From NCBI GenBank assembly GCA_047639475.1, contig JBLIOD010000008.1, forward strand, positions 11,114 to 75,113: a DNA stretch of 64,000 nucleotides, written 5' to 3'. Below the pieces are notes generated by a model. The model was given only the letters and a program-made list of their open reading frames with translations, ran no database searches and was not told the origin of the DNA. This document shows, piece by piece, positions 8,638 to 18,157 of this stretch (position 1 is the first letter of the stretch; each line of letters opens with the position of its first letter). The translations under genes and the position numbers were made by a program. The stretch is from JAAELZ01 sp047639475. Lineage in GTDB: Bacteria; Pseudomonadota; Gammaproteobacteria; Arenicellales; Poriferihabitantaceae.

Positions 8638-9407
8638 ATTGCGAGATATTCGTGGCGTAACGCTTCGTTCTCAAGCACTTCTTTTGCACTGCCGTCGTAA
8701 ACCACCACGCCGGTATCTAGAATGACCGCACGGTCAGCCAGTTTCAACGCGGCAACCGCATTTTGCTCGACGATAATTGAAGTGTATCCTTGTGATTTCA
8801 GCTCAATCAGGATGGACTCTATCTCCTTCACAATAGTTGGTGCTAAGCCTTCGTAGGGCTCGTCTAGTAGCAATATCTTAATATCACGCATCAGCGCGCG
8901 GGCGACCGCCAGCATTTGTTGCTCGCCGCCAGAGAGTGTAATGCCAACTTGCGTGCGTCGTTCAGCTAACCTGGGGAAGTGATCGTATACGCGCTCTAAC
9001 GTCCAACCTCGGGGTTCTTCTATCTGCGCAAGTATGAGGTTTTCTTCTACGGTTAAACCCGGAATGATTGCACGGTCTTCCGGTACCAATTGGATGCCTG
9101 CTCGCGCTGCTTCAAAGTCTTGCATGGTGTGCACTGGTTCACCCTGAAGGTAGATTTCTCCTTCACGCAGTTCTGGGTTGCCGGCTCTAGCGATCGCTCG
9201 CATGGTAGAGGTTTTGCCGGCGCCATTTCGCCCTAGTAACGCGAGTATTTCTCTTTCGTTAATATCAAAAGAAACGCCTTGTACGATATACGATTCCCCG
9301 TAATACGCGTGCATGTCACGTACCGAAAAGTACGGCATGTTGTCTCTAGTTTTTTCTTGGCTGCTTTCGCTGCTGTCTTTTGGTTGGCTCTCTTGGGTAT
9401 CACTCAT
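8634..9407 (-). CDS. HAAT ABC transporter ATP-binding protein (LivF type)
   Basis: Second ATPase of a hydrophobic-amino-acid-type (HAAT) importer, cytoplasmic. Walker A is LLGRNGAGKTST, the signature LSGGEQQMLAVARAL, Walker B ILLLDEPYEGLAP, and the switch histidine is replaced as in LivF proteins (SIIVEQNA). The first 23 residues are a Ser/Gln/Glu-rich extension absent from most LivF proteins; a start at the internal methionine MPYFSVRDMHAYYG (9338) would give the usual length. The ATG at 9407 overlaps livG by eight bases, so both starts remain possible. Last gene of the transporter operon. Confidence 0.88.
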   Translation of the reverse strand: MSDTQESQPKDSSESSQEKTRDNMPYFSVRDMHAYYGESYIVQGVSFDINEREILALLGRNGAGKTSTMRAIARAGNPELREGEIYLQGEPVHTMQDFEAARAGIQLVPEDRAIIPGLTVEENLILAQIEEPRGWTLERVYDHFPRLAERRTQVGITLSGGEQQMLAVARALMRDIKILLLDEPYEGLAPTIVKEIESILIELKSQGYTSIIVEQNAVAALKLADRAVILDTGVVVYDGSAKEVLENEALRHEYLAI

Positions 9408-10182
9408 CTTCTGCAGCCTCTCCTAAGTAGGCTTCTTTAACTTTGGGGTTATTTTTAACTTCTTCCGGGGTGCCTTCAGCAATAATGCGCCCCTGAGCCA
9501 ATACCGAAATATAGTCAGCTAGCGAAAATACCACGTGCATATCATGCTCGATAATGACTTTGGTCATGCCGCGAGATTTGATTTTTTGCAGCAAGTCGAT
9601 AGTCTTATTGGTGTCGTGACGGGCCATGCCTGCAGTGGGTTCGTCCAACAATAGTAGGCGCGGATTTTGTACTAAACACATGGCCAGCTCTAATCGTCGT
9701 TTGTCGCCTCTAGAAAGTGACGCCGCTGGGGTGTCCATTCTGGCTTCAAGTCCAACGTCTTCTAAAATATGCTCCGCTTCTTCGCGGACTTCAGTTTGCT
9801 TGCGTAAACTTGAAAACGGCGCAAACTTAAATGCCCCATCACGCTTTGACAGAATCGGCATCATCACATTCTCGATGAGTTGCAAATCTGGAAAGATTTC
9901 GGGGGTTTGGAAAACGCGGGCGATGCCGAGTTGGTTGATTTCATGTGGGCTTTTGCCCGTGATGATTTCACCATCAAAGATCACCTCGCCGCGGTCTGGC
10001 TTAATTCGACCAACGCATACATTCAGCAAGGTAGACTTACCTGCGCCATTAGGGCCTATGATGGCATGTGTTTTGCCTTGTTTGATTGATAACTCAACAT
10101 CACCTAGGGCCTGTAAACCGCCGAATCGTTTATCAACGTTGTTGACGTGCAATACTATGTTTTCGGCTACATTGTCAGTCAT
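9400..10182 (-). CDS. HAAT ABC transporter ATP-binding protein (LivG type)
   Basis: First ATPase of the same importer, 260 residues. Walker A is IIGPNGAGKSTLLNV, the signature LSRGDKRRLELAMCL, Walker B RLLLLDEPTAGMA, and the switch histidine is in VIIEHDMHVVF. The C-terminal end GRIIAEGTPEEVKNNPKVKEAYLGE is characteristic of LivG proteins. It starts one base after the permease gene, inside a tight operon. Confidence 0.9.
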   Translation of the reverse strand: MTDNVAENIVLHVNNVDKRFGGLQALGDVELSIKQGKTHAIIGPNGAGKSTLLNVCVGRIKPDRGEVIFDGEIITGKSPHEINQLGIARVFQTPEIFPDLQLIENVMMPILSKRDGAFKFAPFSSLRKQTEVREEAEHILEDVGLEARMDTPAASLSRGDKRRLELAMCLVQNPRLLLLDEPTAGMARHDTNKTIDLLQKIKSRGMTKVIIEHDMHVVFSLADYISVLAQGRIIAEGTPEEVKNNPKVKEAYLGEAAEDE

Positions 10183-10183
10183 C

Positions 10184-11314
10184 TTATTGTCCTCTCGTTG
10201 AATCGTCTTTACGGCGAAACTTGGCCGCTATCAGCTTAAAACCGGATATTAATCCGCCCGGCAAGAAGATAACAATCAACATGAATACTAAGCCTAAGGT
10301 TAAATGCCATCCCTCACCAACGAACGGGCCCACAATATGAGCCATTGTGGTTTGTAAGCCTTCGGGTAAGCCGCTAAACATTTCGAGCAACTTGTTTTCA
10401 CCGATCGCTGAGAATATGTTCTCAAAATACTTGATCACTCCTGCACCGATTACTGGACCGATTAAAGTGCCGAGCCCGCCTAAAATAGTCATCAAGACGA
10501 CTTCACCTGACGCAGTCCACTGCATTCTTTCAGCGCCAGCTAAAGGGTCGGTTACCGAAAGTAATGCGCCGGCTAAACCGGCATACATGCCAGAAATGAT
10601 AAAAGCAGCAAGCAGATAGGGGCGAGTGTTAAAGCCCGTATATTTCATACGACTTTGATTAGATTTGATGCCACGCAATGACATGCCAAATGGTGATCTA
10701 AATATCATCATAGATATCCAAAAGCCTAGTATCAAAATCACAGCACAAAAATAGAAACCAGGATACCCACTGAGCTTCATGCCGAATAGATTTGTGGAAG
10801 GAATACCTTCGGACACCAAACCAAACATGCCATCGATATGCCTAGGATCCGCTAACCTCAACTGTAGGCCTGTTTCACCATTGGTAATGGGGGTAAGCAC
10901 CGAATATGCGAGGTTATAGGACATCTGCGCGAACGCCAGCGTCAGTATTGAGAAATAAATCCCTGAACGACGTAAACTGACATAACCAATTAAATATGCA
11001 GCCAAGCCTGACCAAAATACCGCGAAGAAAATTGCGGGAATGATGTTCATGGTTAACAATTTAAACGACCATACTGCGGCATATGAGCCAATGCCAAGAA
11101 ATACGGCATGGCCAAATGATAAATAGCCAGTTAAGCCAAATAAAATATTGAAGCCTATGGCGAAGAGGCCGTAGATTGCAAATTTCTGTAGTAGATCTGG
11201 GTAGTTGGCCCCGATAGGCGCTAACCAAATGGGCATAGTTAGTACCGCTGTTGCAAATAGAAGCAGGGTAATGAGGTCTTTCTTGGCGCTATTGCCGGCT
11301 AATTTCGTAGTCAT
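10184..11314 (-). CDS. HAAT ABC transporter permease (LivM type)
   Basis: Inner-membrane permease of 376 residues with about nine to ten hydrophobic segments. The BPD_transp_2 signature region reads GYLSFGHAVFLGIGSYAA early and GGLGTLIGPVIGAGVIKYFE late. It pairs with the LivH-type permease one base upstream. The C-terminus carries a short basic tail (KFRRKDDSTRGQ). Confidence 0.9.
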   Translation of the reverse strand: MTTKLAGNSAKKDLITLLLFATAVLTMPIWLAPIGANYPDLLQKFAIYGLFAIGFNILFGLTGYLSFGHAVFLGIGSYAAVWSFKLLTMNIIPAIFFAVFWSGLAAYLIGYVSLRRSGIYFSILTLAFAQMSYNLAYSVLTPITNGETGLQLRLADPRHIDGMFGLVSEGIPSTNLFGMKLSGYPGFYFCAVILILGFWISMMIFRSPFGMSLRGIKSNQSRMKYTGFNTRPYLLAAFIISGMYAGLAGALLSVTDPLAGAERMQWTASGEVVLMTILGGLGTLIGPVIGAGVIKYFENIFSAIGENKLLEMFSGLPEGLQTTMAHIVGPFVGEGWHLTLGLVFMLIVIFLPGGLISGFKLIAAKFRRKDDSTRGQ

Positions 11315-11315
11315 C

Positions 11316-12332
11316 TTATTCCTCCATCACGCCTTCACGGCCAAGCAGGCCGCGTGGTCTTAGTAAAATAACCAATACAGCCACCAAGTAAATGATGATT
11401 TGATCGATGCCGGGGAAGATGTTTTTAACTTCGTTCATAGACGCAAAAGATTGCAATATACCTAATAAGAATCCGGCTGCGACAGCACCGCCAAGTGAGC
11501 CCATACCGCCGACAACCACTACCACGAAAGACAGCACCAAGAAGTCCATGCCCATATGATAATCGGGTGGCAAAATCGGTGTATACATTGCGCCAGCCAA
11601 GCCGGCAACCACGGCGCCTAAGCCAAATACGATGGTAAATTTTCGTTGGATGTCGATACCTAACAAGCCAACCATCTCGCGATTGTGCATGCCTGCCCGA
11701 ACCACCATGCCAAAGGTGGTGAGTTGTAGGAAGGCAAATACCGAGCCGATAATTAAAGTCGCAAAGGCAAAATAAATTAAGCGCCACCACGGGTAAACAA
11801 TGTTGTCGCTCATCCCGAGCATGGCGCCGATATGGGCGCTGCCTGCAACGATGTCCGGTGCCGGCACCGGAATAGGGTTGGCGCCGAAGTTGGCTTTGAT
11901 GATTTCTTGAATGACGATGGCAAGGCCAAAGGTTACTAGAATTTGTTCTGCGTGAGTGCGCTTGTAAAAATGCCGTATCAAGCCGCGCTCGAAGGCCAGG
12001 CCTACCATTAGCATAACGGGAATGGTGACCAGTATGGAAATGGGTACGGCATAGTCAATGAGCATGGTGCCGTTATCCCCCCACCATATCTCTAAATAAG
12101 GGATTTCTTTGTATGCGTCAAAGTAGGTAATGCTTTCGTCTTTGACTTGCTTGGAAATGGTCAGCAAGGCTTGCACGCTAACCGCGCAGAATGCACCCAG
12201 CATAAATAAAGCACCGTGAGCAAAATTCACCACGCCTAGCGTTCCAAAAACCAGGGTTAAGCCAAGCGCGATTAGTGCGTAAGCGCCGCCTTTATCTAGG
12301 CCATTTAAGAATTGTAAAAATAATGCGTCCAC
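11316..12332 (-). CDS. HAAT ABC transporter permease (LivH type)
   Basis: Second inner-membrane permease, 338 residues. It begins with the LivH hallmark LNGLDKGGAYALIALGLTLVFGTLGVVNFAHGALFMLGAF and ends with the GGMGSLGGAVAAGFLLGILQSF motif. A hydrophilic insert (about residues 62-90, DESITYFDAYKEIPYLEIWWGDNG) after the second membrane segment is longer than in amino-acid LivH proteins, which suggests a specialised subgroup. It follows the binding-protein gene after an intrinsic terminator, so it is probably expressed at a lower level than the binding protein. Confidence 0.9.
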   Translation of the reverse strand: MDALFLQFLNGLDKGGAYALIALGLTLVFGTLGVVNFAHGALFMLGAFCAVSVQALLTISKQVKDESITYFDAYKEIPYLEIWWGDNGTMLIDYAVPISILVTIPVMLMVGLAFERGLIRHFYKRTHAEQILVTFGLAIVIQEIIKANFGANPIPVPAPDIVAGSAHIGAMLGMSDNIVYPWWRLIYFAFATLIIGSVFAFLQLTTFGMVVRAGMHNREMVGLLGIDIQRKFTIVFGLGAVVAGLAGAMYTPILPPDYHMGMDFLVLSFVVVVVGGMGSLGGAVAAGFLLGILQSFASMNEVKNIFPGIDQIIIYLVAVLVILLRPRGLLGREGVMEE

Positions 12333-12419
12333 ATCTCTGTCCGATGTTGAGTGTTTGCTATTTCAGTACGCTCAGGAGAACAACTTTACTGAACTTACCG
12401 TATATAAGGGTAAAAAATT

Positions 12420-12444
12420 GCTGGGCACCTGAGAGGTGCCCAGC
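12420..12444 (-). terminator. Intrinsic terminator/attenuator between binding protein and permease genes
   Basis: A perfect 11-bp stem GCTGGGCACCT/AGGTGCCCAGC with a 3-base loop is followed on the minus strand by AATTTTTTA. It lies 29 bases after the binding-protein stop and before the livH-type gene. Partial termination here would give an excess of binding protein over membrane components. Confidence 0.85.
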
Positions 12445-12472
12445 AGGGTACAACTTAACCTAAACTAATGAA

Positions 12473-13837
12473 TTAAGCACCATTATTTGCTGGGCCTAAG
12501 TCGCCGCCAGCAAACATTTCGTGATCAACCGCATACTCCACTTGCGCACGAGGTGTTACTTCAACAACCTCTAACAAGTCGAACTGTGAAGAGGGGTTTT
12601 CATTGCCCTTCACAACCAATACATCTTTGAAGCACTGGTGATCTTCAGCACGGTACTCAGTAGGACCGTTACCTGTTCCGTCAAACTTATGGCCTTCAAG
12701 TGCTTCAATAACTGCTGAAGGCATGAAAGTACCAGCACGTTCGCAAGCATCTGCATAAAGTAAGGCTTGAACGTAGCAAGTGTGCGCTGCCTGTGAAGGC
12801 GGCTTTCCATATTCAGCACCAAAAGACTTAACGAAAGCCTTAGAGCCTTCATCTTGAAGTGACCAATGCCAGTTAGTTGAACCGAAAATGCCTTTTACGT
12901 TCTCGCCCGCGCCTTGTGCCATCAAACGAGAGTAAAGTGGCACGATGATAGTGAAATCATTGCCGTTCACTTGCTTGTCACGTAGGCCAAACTGGATAGC
13001 TTGCGTTAACGAGTTGATCATGTCTTTACCGTAGTGGTTCAAGATCAATGTATCAGCGCCTGAGTTTAAAACAGGTGTAATGAACTGACTGAAATCGCCA
13101 GCGCCAACGGGTGTTTTGACTGTCTCAGCTGTTTTCCAACCGATGTTTTCAGTAGAAGCCTTCATGGAAGCTTCTTGCGTCCAGCCCCAAGTGTAATCAG
13201 CCGTTAAGTGATAAGCAGTACGCTCTGTACCGTACTCATTTTTCAATACTGGACCTAGCGCTGCGCCTGACATGTAAGCATTGAAGAAATGACGGAAGCC
13301 GTTGCGACGCTTGTCTTTACCGGTTGTATCATTTGAGTGAGTTAAGCCAGCCATAAAGATAACGCCTGCTTCTTGACAAAGCGATTGCACTGCAATCGCA
13401 ACACCTGAAGATGAGCCGCCGGTAATCATAGTGGCACCGTCTTTTTCGATCATACGCTTGGCCGAAGCACGTGCAGCATCTGATTTAGTTTGCGTGTCAC
13501 CCGTTACGTAAGTGACTTTCTTGCCCAGTACGCCTTTGCCTTCAAGTGCGCAAGGCGCCATTGTGTGAAGCATACCGCCGTCGCCTTCACCGTTGATATG
13601 CTGAACAGCCAATTTGTATGCCAGTAGCTCGTCGCCACCTTCGTCAGCATAAGCGCCGGATTGTGGTACGTTAAAACCGAAAGTTACATTGGCGTTTGAG
13701 CCTGGATCATTTAAGTATCCATCTGCATAAGCATTTTTCATGTAAAACATCGGCATTGCAGCAGCAACAGAAGTAGCTGCGCCTGCTTTAAGAACGCTAC
13801 GACGCGACAATGTGCTAGTAATAATTTTCTTTGACAT
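12473..13837 (-). CDS. HAAT ABC transporter substrate-binding protein, Tat-type signal
   Basis: Periplasmic ligand-binding protein (Peripla_BP_6 class), 454 residues. The N-terminus contains a twin-arginine-like signal, SRRSVLKAG, followed by a hydrophobic stretch and a probable cut after NAYADG, implying folded export. A strong ribosome site (GTAGGAGATCACATG) precedes it. Core motifs include FGFNVPQSGAYADEGGDELLAYKLAV and MITGGSSSGVAIAVQSL. The ligand cannot be read from sequence. Location between crbS and acs/crbR suggests a carboxylate or other compound feeding acetyl-CoA rather than a classical amino acid, but that is inference. Confidence 0.87.
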   Translation of the reverse strand: MSKKIITSTLSRRSVLKAGAATSVAAAMPMFYMKNAYADGYLNDPGSNANVTFGFNVPQSGAYADEGGDELLAYKLAVQHINGEGDGGMLHTMAPCALEGKGVLGKKVTYVTGDTQTKSDAARASAKRMIEKDGATMITGGSSSGVAIAVQSLCQEAGVIFMAGLTHSNDTTGKDKRRNGFRHFFNAYMSGAALGPVLKNEYGTERTAYHLTADYTWGWTQEASMKASTENIGWKTAETVKTPVGAGDFSQFITPVLNSGADTLILNHYGKDMINSLTQAIQFGLRDKQVNGNDFTIIVPLYSRLMAQGAGENVKGIFGSTNWHWSLQDEGSKAFVKSFGAEYGKPPSQAAHTCYVQALLYADACERAGTFMPSAVIEALEGHKFDGTGNGPTEYRAEDHQCFKDVLVVKGNENPSSQFDLLEVVEVTPRAQVEYAVDHEMFAGGDLGPANNGA

Positions 13838-14050
13838 GTGATCTCCTACCTAATAATTGATATGTGTTTAATATGACCTTTTGAACCGTTTACCGAACAA
13901 GTGGGTCGTTTAGCTACGGCACTACAGACCGTAACGTGCATGGCATTCACACAATAATACCTTGACGTCAAAAATTGTAAACCTGTCAGGGGTTATCTTC
14001 AATAAGACCACCATCGTATTGACATTCACCAAGATGTGTGCCTAAACCAA

Positions 14051-17000
14051 CTAATTCCTTTTGTTAGGAATGTTGCTGAGGCGCGCCAGGATATTTTTCA
14101 GTGCTGCGGGGTCGACTGGCTTGGCCAAGAAGAAGTGGCCGGCATCACGCGCGGCGGTTTTGATGTTTGAGTCTTGCTCAGCGGTAACTAAAATACCCGA
14201 AGCGTGACTATCTTGCTCACCAAGTAAGCTCAAGAAATCTAATCCTGTCTGCTCTCCGTCTAAGCGATAGTCTGCCATTACAACGTCAATGCTTTGCGTG
14301 CGATAGGCATTGAGTGCTTCGTCAAAGGTTAGACAGCCTATCGCGTCGCAATGCCAAGAATTGAGTAGTGCTTGAGTGGCTTGCAACACCTGTGGTGAGT
14401 TCTCTAGATATAATACCCGCAAGTCTTCAAGCTTGTTTGAGGGCATCCAATTACTGCGCGCTGGGCGCGCGATTTTGGTACCTGATACGCGCGGCAAATA
14501 CACACAAAAAGTACTGCCCACACCGGCTTTAGAACGCACGGTTATTTTATGGTCGAGAATTTCACTCACCCGTTTGGTAATGGCCAAACCCAAACCTAAG
14601 CCTTGGTCAGCTTGGTTGTTTGCGGTAGGATTAAGCCGGTGAAATTCGTTGAAGATGACTTCGGTATCGGCCTCTTCAATGCCGATGCCCGTGTCGATAA
14701 CTTGCACCAATAATCGATCTTGCTGTCGTCGCACGCCAACTAAAACGCAGCCTTCGTGCGTATATCGGATCGCATTGGAGATAAGGTTTTGCAGTACCGA
14801 TCGCAGCAAGGCGCGATCTGACTCTACACTGGCATTGGTTTTAACGCAGCGCAATCGAATGTTTTTGTTGTGCGCAATGGGCGCCATTTCCACTTGCAAT
14901 TCGTCTAATAACTCCCCCACGTTAAATTGGGTAATCTCAGGTGTCAGAGAACCGGTGTCTAACTTGGAGATGTCTAATAAAGCTCGCAGTAATTGATCAG
15001 CACTGACCAAAGAACTGTCTATGTTGTTGAGCATAGATTGAATTTTTTCTCGCTCATCCATAGGGCTTTCTAGCATGCTATGAGTAAACAACCGTGCAGC
15101 ATTAATGGGTTGTAGTAGGTCATGACTTGCGGCGGCCAAGAATCGGGTTTTACTGATGGTTACCTCATTCAGTTTCTCTGATAAAGCCAAACTGGTGGCG
15201 TTCTCAGTAACCAATTGATCGTTGAGCTTTTTTAAATCTTGGGTCCGTTCATGCACGCGCTCTTCCAGGTCTTCATTGGTTCGTTTGAGTACATTTTCTG
15301 CTAATACATTTTGCGTGATATTTTGGTAAATAGAAAAGTAGCCCTCTACATGGCCTAACTCAGTTATTTGCGGAATGTAATTTACTTGATAATGCTCAGT
15401 AGCGGCCTCGGGGGATTTTTTAAGTTTGGCGGTAAATTGTACTGATTTACCCTTTAGTGCTTTAGTGATGTTTCGTTGGCAGAGGGTTTGCGAGGCTGGC
15501 TCAAGCAAGGGAACAATGCTTTGGGCGTCACCTAAATCGGTTTCCGACTTTAAGAATTGAGTGTAGGCTTTGTTAGAGAACAAGGCATTTCCTTGGTCAT
15601 CAACAAAGCTCAACATCAAGGGTAAATTGTTGGTGTATAGCCGAATTTTCTGCTCACTGGCTCGCAAAGCCTGCTCTATCCGTTTTTGTTCGGTAATGTC
15701 GGTGTAACTGGTGACGTAGCCGCCGCTTGGAATGGGATTGCCGTCTACTTGAATACAGGTTTCATCAGAATACCATGCTTCAGAGGTGTGGCTTTCACCT
15801 GACTGATAGCAGTTTAACTGTTCTTCTATCAGCGCATGCATGTCGAGTGTGTCTTTACTTAAATTAGCATCAATATGCTTAAATAATTGATCGATGGGTG
15901 TGCCTACTTGCAGTAACTTATTAGGGTAGTCAAATAGGTCTTTGAATCGAGTATTCCATGCGACTAACTTAAGGTCTTTATCAACGACACTGATGCCTTG
16001 TCGAATATTTTCAAAGCTGGCGTTGAGTATTTCTTGGTTGAACTGCAACGCCTGCGTGGTCTCATCCATCATCAGGAATAGATCTTCCGCGGTGACATTC
16101 TCACCTAGCAACTGAGTGGCAATGATATGACTGGCTGATGAAGCGCCGATAACACTGGCAACGTTTTTTTCTATTTCTTCAATAATGCCGCGATCGATCA
16201 GCATGTCATCGGTTAATTGCTTGTCGCGCTTTTGTTCTATCTTAAGAAAAAGTGCCGAGGCATCCTGAGAGCCCAGTATGCTTTCTGTTAATTCTTTGGC
16301 AGTGGCAACAGTGGCCAGTTGATGACTAATGTCTCTGCCGACCAAGCCATGGTGTTGCGGCGTTTGGCGCATGAACAAGCTGGCTTGTATTTTATCCAAA
16401 AAGCTGGGTTCAAATTTTATGGAAACCAATACCAGTGCGAGGGAGTTAAAAACCAAACTCCAAATAACGCCGTGAGACAAAGGCGACAAATCACCTAAAT
16501 TAAATAGATGTTGAGGGTGTATCCAAGAGCCAGCGCCAAACAATTGATTGAGTGTTTGCTCGCCGATAAAGTTCGGCATTAACAAGCAATACAACCAAAT
16601 GGTAAAACCAACCAGCAAGCCAATCACGGCGCCGCGTTGGTTGGCGCGTTGCCAAAATAGCGCCGCAACCATTGCCGGCGCCAATTGGATCATCGCAGCA
16701 AACGACAATAAGCCCATATTGGCCAAGTCTTGGTCGTTGCTAGAGAGGCGATAAAAACCGTATGAAGCAATCATTAACACCATGATGGTCACTCGCCTTA
16801 TACGTAAAATAATTTGAGTTAGGTTCGGGTGTGTCAGTAACTCTAGATGCTTAATACGAAACAACATCGGCATCACAATATCATTACAGATCATGGTGCT
16901 TAAGCTTATTGAGCCCACAATTACCATACCAGTGGCTGCAGACAGACCGCCTATGAAAGCAAAGGTTGACAGCGCATAGCTTTCGGCTTGCAATGGCAAA

Positions 17001-17959
17001 TTGAGAACGAATAAATCGGGGTGGGCGTTAGGCCCTAATAAGCTCACGCCTGCCATCGATATAGGCACGGCCACTAAACTGATGATAAGCAAATACAAAG
17101 GTAACAGCCAACGCGCAGTCCCCATGTCTTCTGCGCTATCCGTTTCCACCACGGTCACTTGGAATTGACGAGGCAATAAAATGATAGCGCCCATGCTAAG
17201 CACCAGCTTCACCATGAAATCAATATTCGAAGCCGTTTCTGGTCTCGACGTCAGTGCAAATGGAATTTGACTGATCTGTTCCCAATTCATGTTGGTCAGC
17301 AGCAAACTGCCTGCGAAAAAGGCCACGAATAGAATCGCCACTAATTTCACTATGGATTCAAAAGCGATGGCGTGAATCATGCCGCGATGGTGCTCTGTGG
17401 CGCTTAAATGGCGAGTGCCAAATAAAATGGAGAAGATGGCCAACAAAATTGCACCGTAAAATGCGGTGTCAGATAATGTGCTGGTCGTCGACAGATTGAG
17501 CTCGATAGAGGGGTTAGTCAGTGCATGAAAAGACATCGAGATGGCTTGCAATTGCAAAGAAATATAAGGCAGGGAGCCTATCGCTGCGATACTCGTGACT
17601 ACAATTGCGACATTCTTACTTTTACCAAATCGTGAAGAAATAAAGTCTGATACCGAGGTAATGTTTTGTTGTTTGCTGATGACGATGATTCGGCTAAGCA
17701 GACGATGACCGAACAGGAACAAAATAATAGGGCCAAGGTAGATGGCGAAGAAATCCCAACCAATTCTTGTGGCGGTGCCGACTGCGCCAAAGAATGTCCA
17801 TGAAGAGCAATAAACCGCGAGAGAAAGGCTATATACCACCGCTTTGTTCTTTAAGAATAGGCGGTTACGGTTTTTGTCTCCTTGGTAGGCGATGTAGAAC
17901 AGGCTGCATACATAGGCGAAGCCTATTAGTGCAATGAGTTCAATTGGAATGGCGTGCAT
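14051..17959 (-). CDS. crbS: Sodium/solute symporter-histidine kinase hybrid, CrbS-like
   Basis: Large 1302-residue sensor. The first ~500 residues form an SSS-family transporter-like membrane domain (many hydrophobic segments, starting IPIELIALIGFAYVCSLFYIAYQGDKNRN). PAS-type sensor regions (about 640-760 and 780-890) and a coiled-coil (ERVHERTQDLKKLNDQL) follow, then a HisKA domain with phospho-acceptor His946 in FLAAASHDLLQPINAARLF. The HATPase domain has N-box LQNLISNAIRYTHEG and G-boxes VIDTGIGI and GLGLGLAI. A C-terminal receiver domain carries Asp1230 in VVMADYRLDGEQTG. This architecture is that of CrbS/MxtR, partner of CrbR/ErdR in acs activation. Transcribed towards the ABC transporter genes. 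Confidence 0.9.
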   Translation of the reverse strand: MHAIPIELIALIGFAYVCSLFYIAYQGDKNRNRLFLKNKAVVYSLSLAVYCSSWTFFGAVGTATRIGWDFFAIYLGPIILFLFGHRLLSRIIVISKQQNITSVSDFISSRFGKSKNVAIVVTSIAAIGSLPYISLQLQAISMSFHALTNPSIELNLSTTSTLSDTAFYGAILLAIFSILFGTRHLSATEHHRGMIHAIAFESIVKLVAILFVAFFAGSLLLTNMNWEQISQIPFALTSRPETASNIDFMVKLVLSMGAIILLPRQFQVTVVETDSAEDMGTARWLLPLYLLIISLVAVPISMAGVSLLGPNAHPDLFVLNLPLQAESYALSTFAFIGGLSAATGMVIVGSISLSTMICNDIVMPMLFRIKHLELLTHPNLTQIILRIRRVTIMVLMIASYGFYRLSSNDQDLANMGLLSFAAMIQLAPAMVAALFWQRANQRGAVIGLLVGFTIWLYCLLMPNFIGEQTLNQLFGAGSWIHPQHLFNLGDLSPLSHGVIWSLVFNSLALVLVSIKFEPSFLDKIQASLFMRQTPQHHGLVGRDISHQLATVATAKELTESILGSQDASALFLKIEQKRDKQLTDDMLIDRGIIEEIEKNVASVIGASSASHIIATQLLGENVTAEDLFLMMDETTQALQFNQEILNASFENIRQGISVVDKDLKLVAWNTRFKDLFDYPNKLLQVGTPIDQLFKHIDANLSKDTLDMHALIEEQLNCYQSGESHTSEAWYSDETCIQVDGNPIPSGGYVTSYTDITEQKRIEQALRASEQKIRLYTNNLPLMLSFVDDQGNALFSNKAYTQFLKSETDLGDAQSIVPLLEPASQTLCQRNITKALKGKSVQFTAKLKKSPEAATEHYQVNYIPQITELGHVEGYFSIYQNITQNVLAENVLKRTNEDLEERVHERTQDLKKLNDQLVTENATSLALSEKLNEVTISKTRFLAAASHDLLQPINAARLFTHSMLESPMDEREKIQSMLNNIDSSLVSADQLLRALLDISKLDTGSLTPEITQFNVGELLDELQVEMAPIAHNKNIRLRCVKTNASVESDRALLRSVLQNLISNAIRYTHEGCVLVGVRRQQDRLLVQVIDTGIGIEEADTEVIFNEFHRLNPTANNQADQGLGLGLAITKRVSEILDHKITVRSKAGVGSTFCVYLPRVSGTKIARPARSNWMPSNKLEDLRVLYLENSPQVLQATQALLNSWHCDAIGCLTFDEALNAYRTQSIDVVMADYRLDGEQTGLDFLSLLGEQDSHASGILVTAEQDSNIKTAARDAGHFFLAKPVDPAALKNILARLSNIPNKRN

Positions 17960-18157
17960 ACAATAAAGAGATAATGTGGCTGGTTACATTATAGGCGAAA
18001 TTTTAGAAGCCACTAAGCATCGTTTTCACGCAGGAAATAACATGATACTCATCGTTTTAATCTAAACGGTTTAACAAGCAGTGTCATCCACAGCTTGCCC
18101 TACACGTTCACTAGCGTTTAATCTTCAAGGTATTATATAAATAAGAGCGAACAAGAA

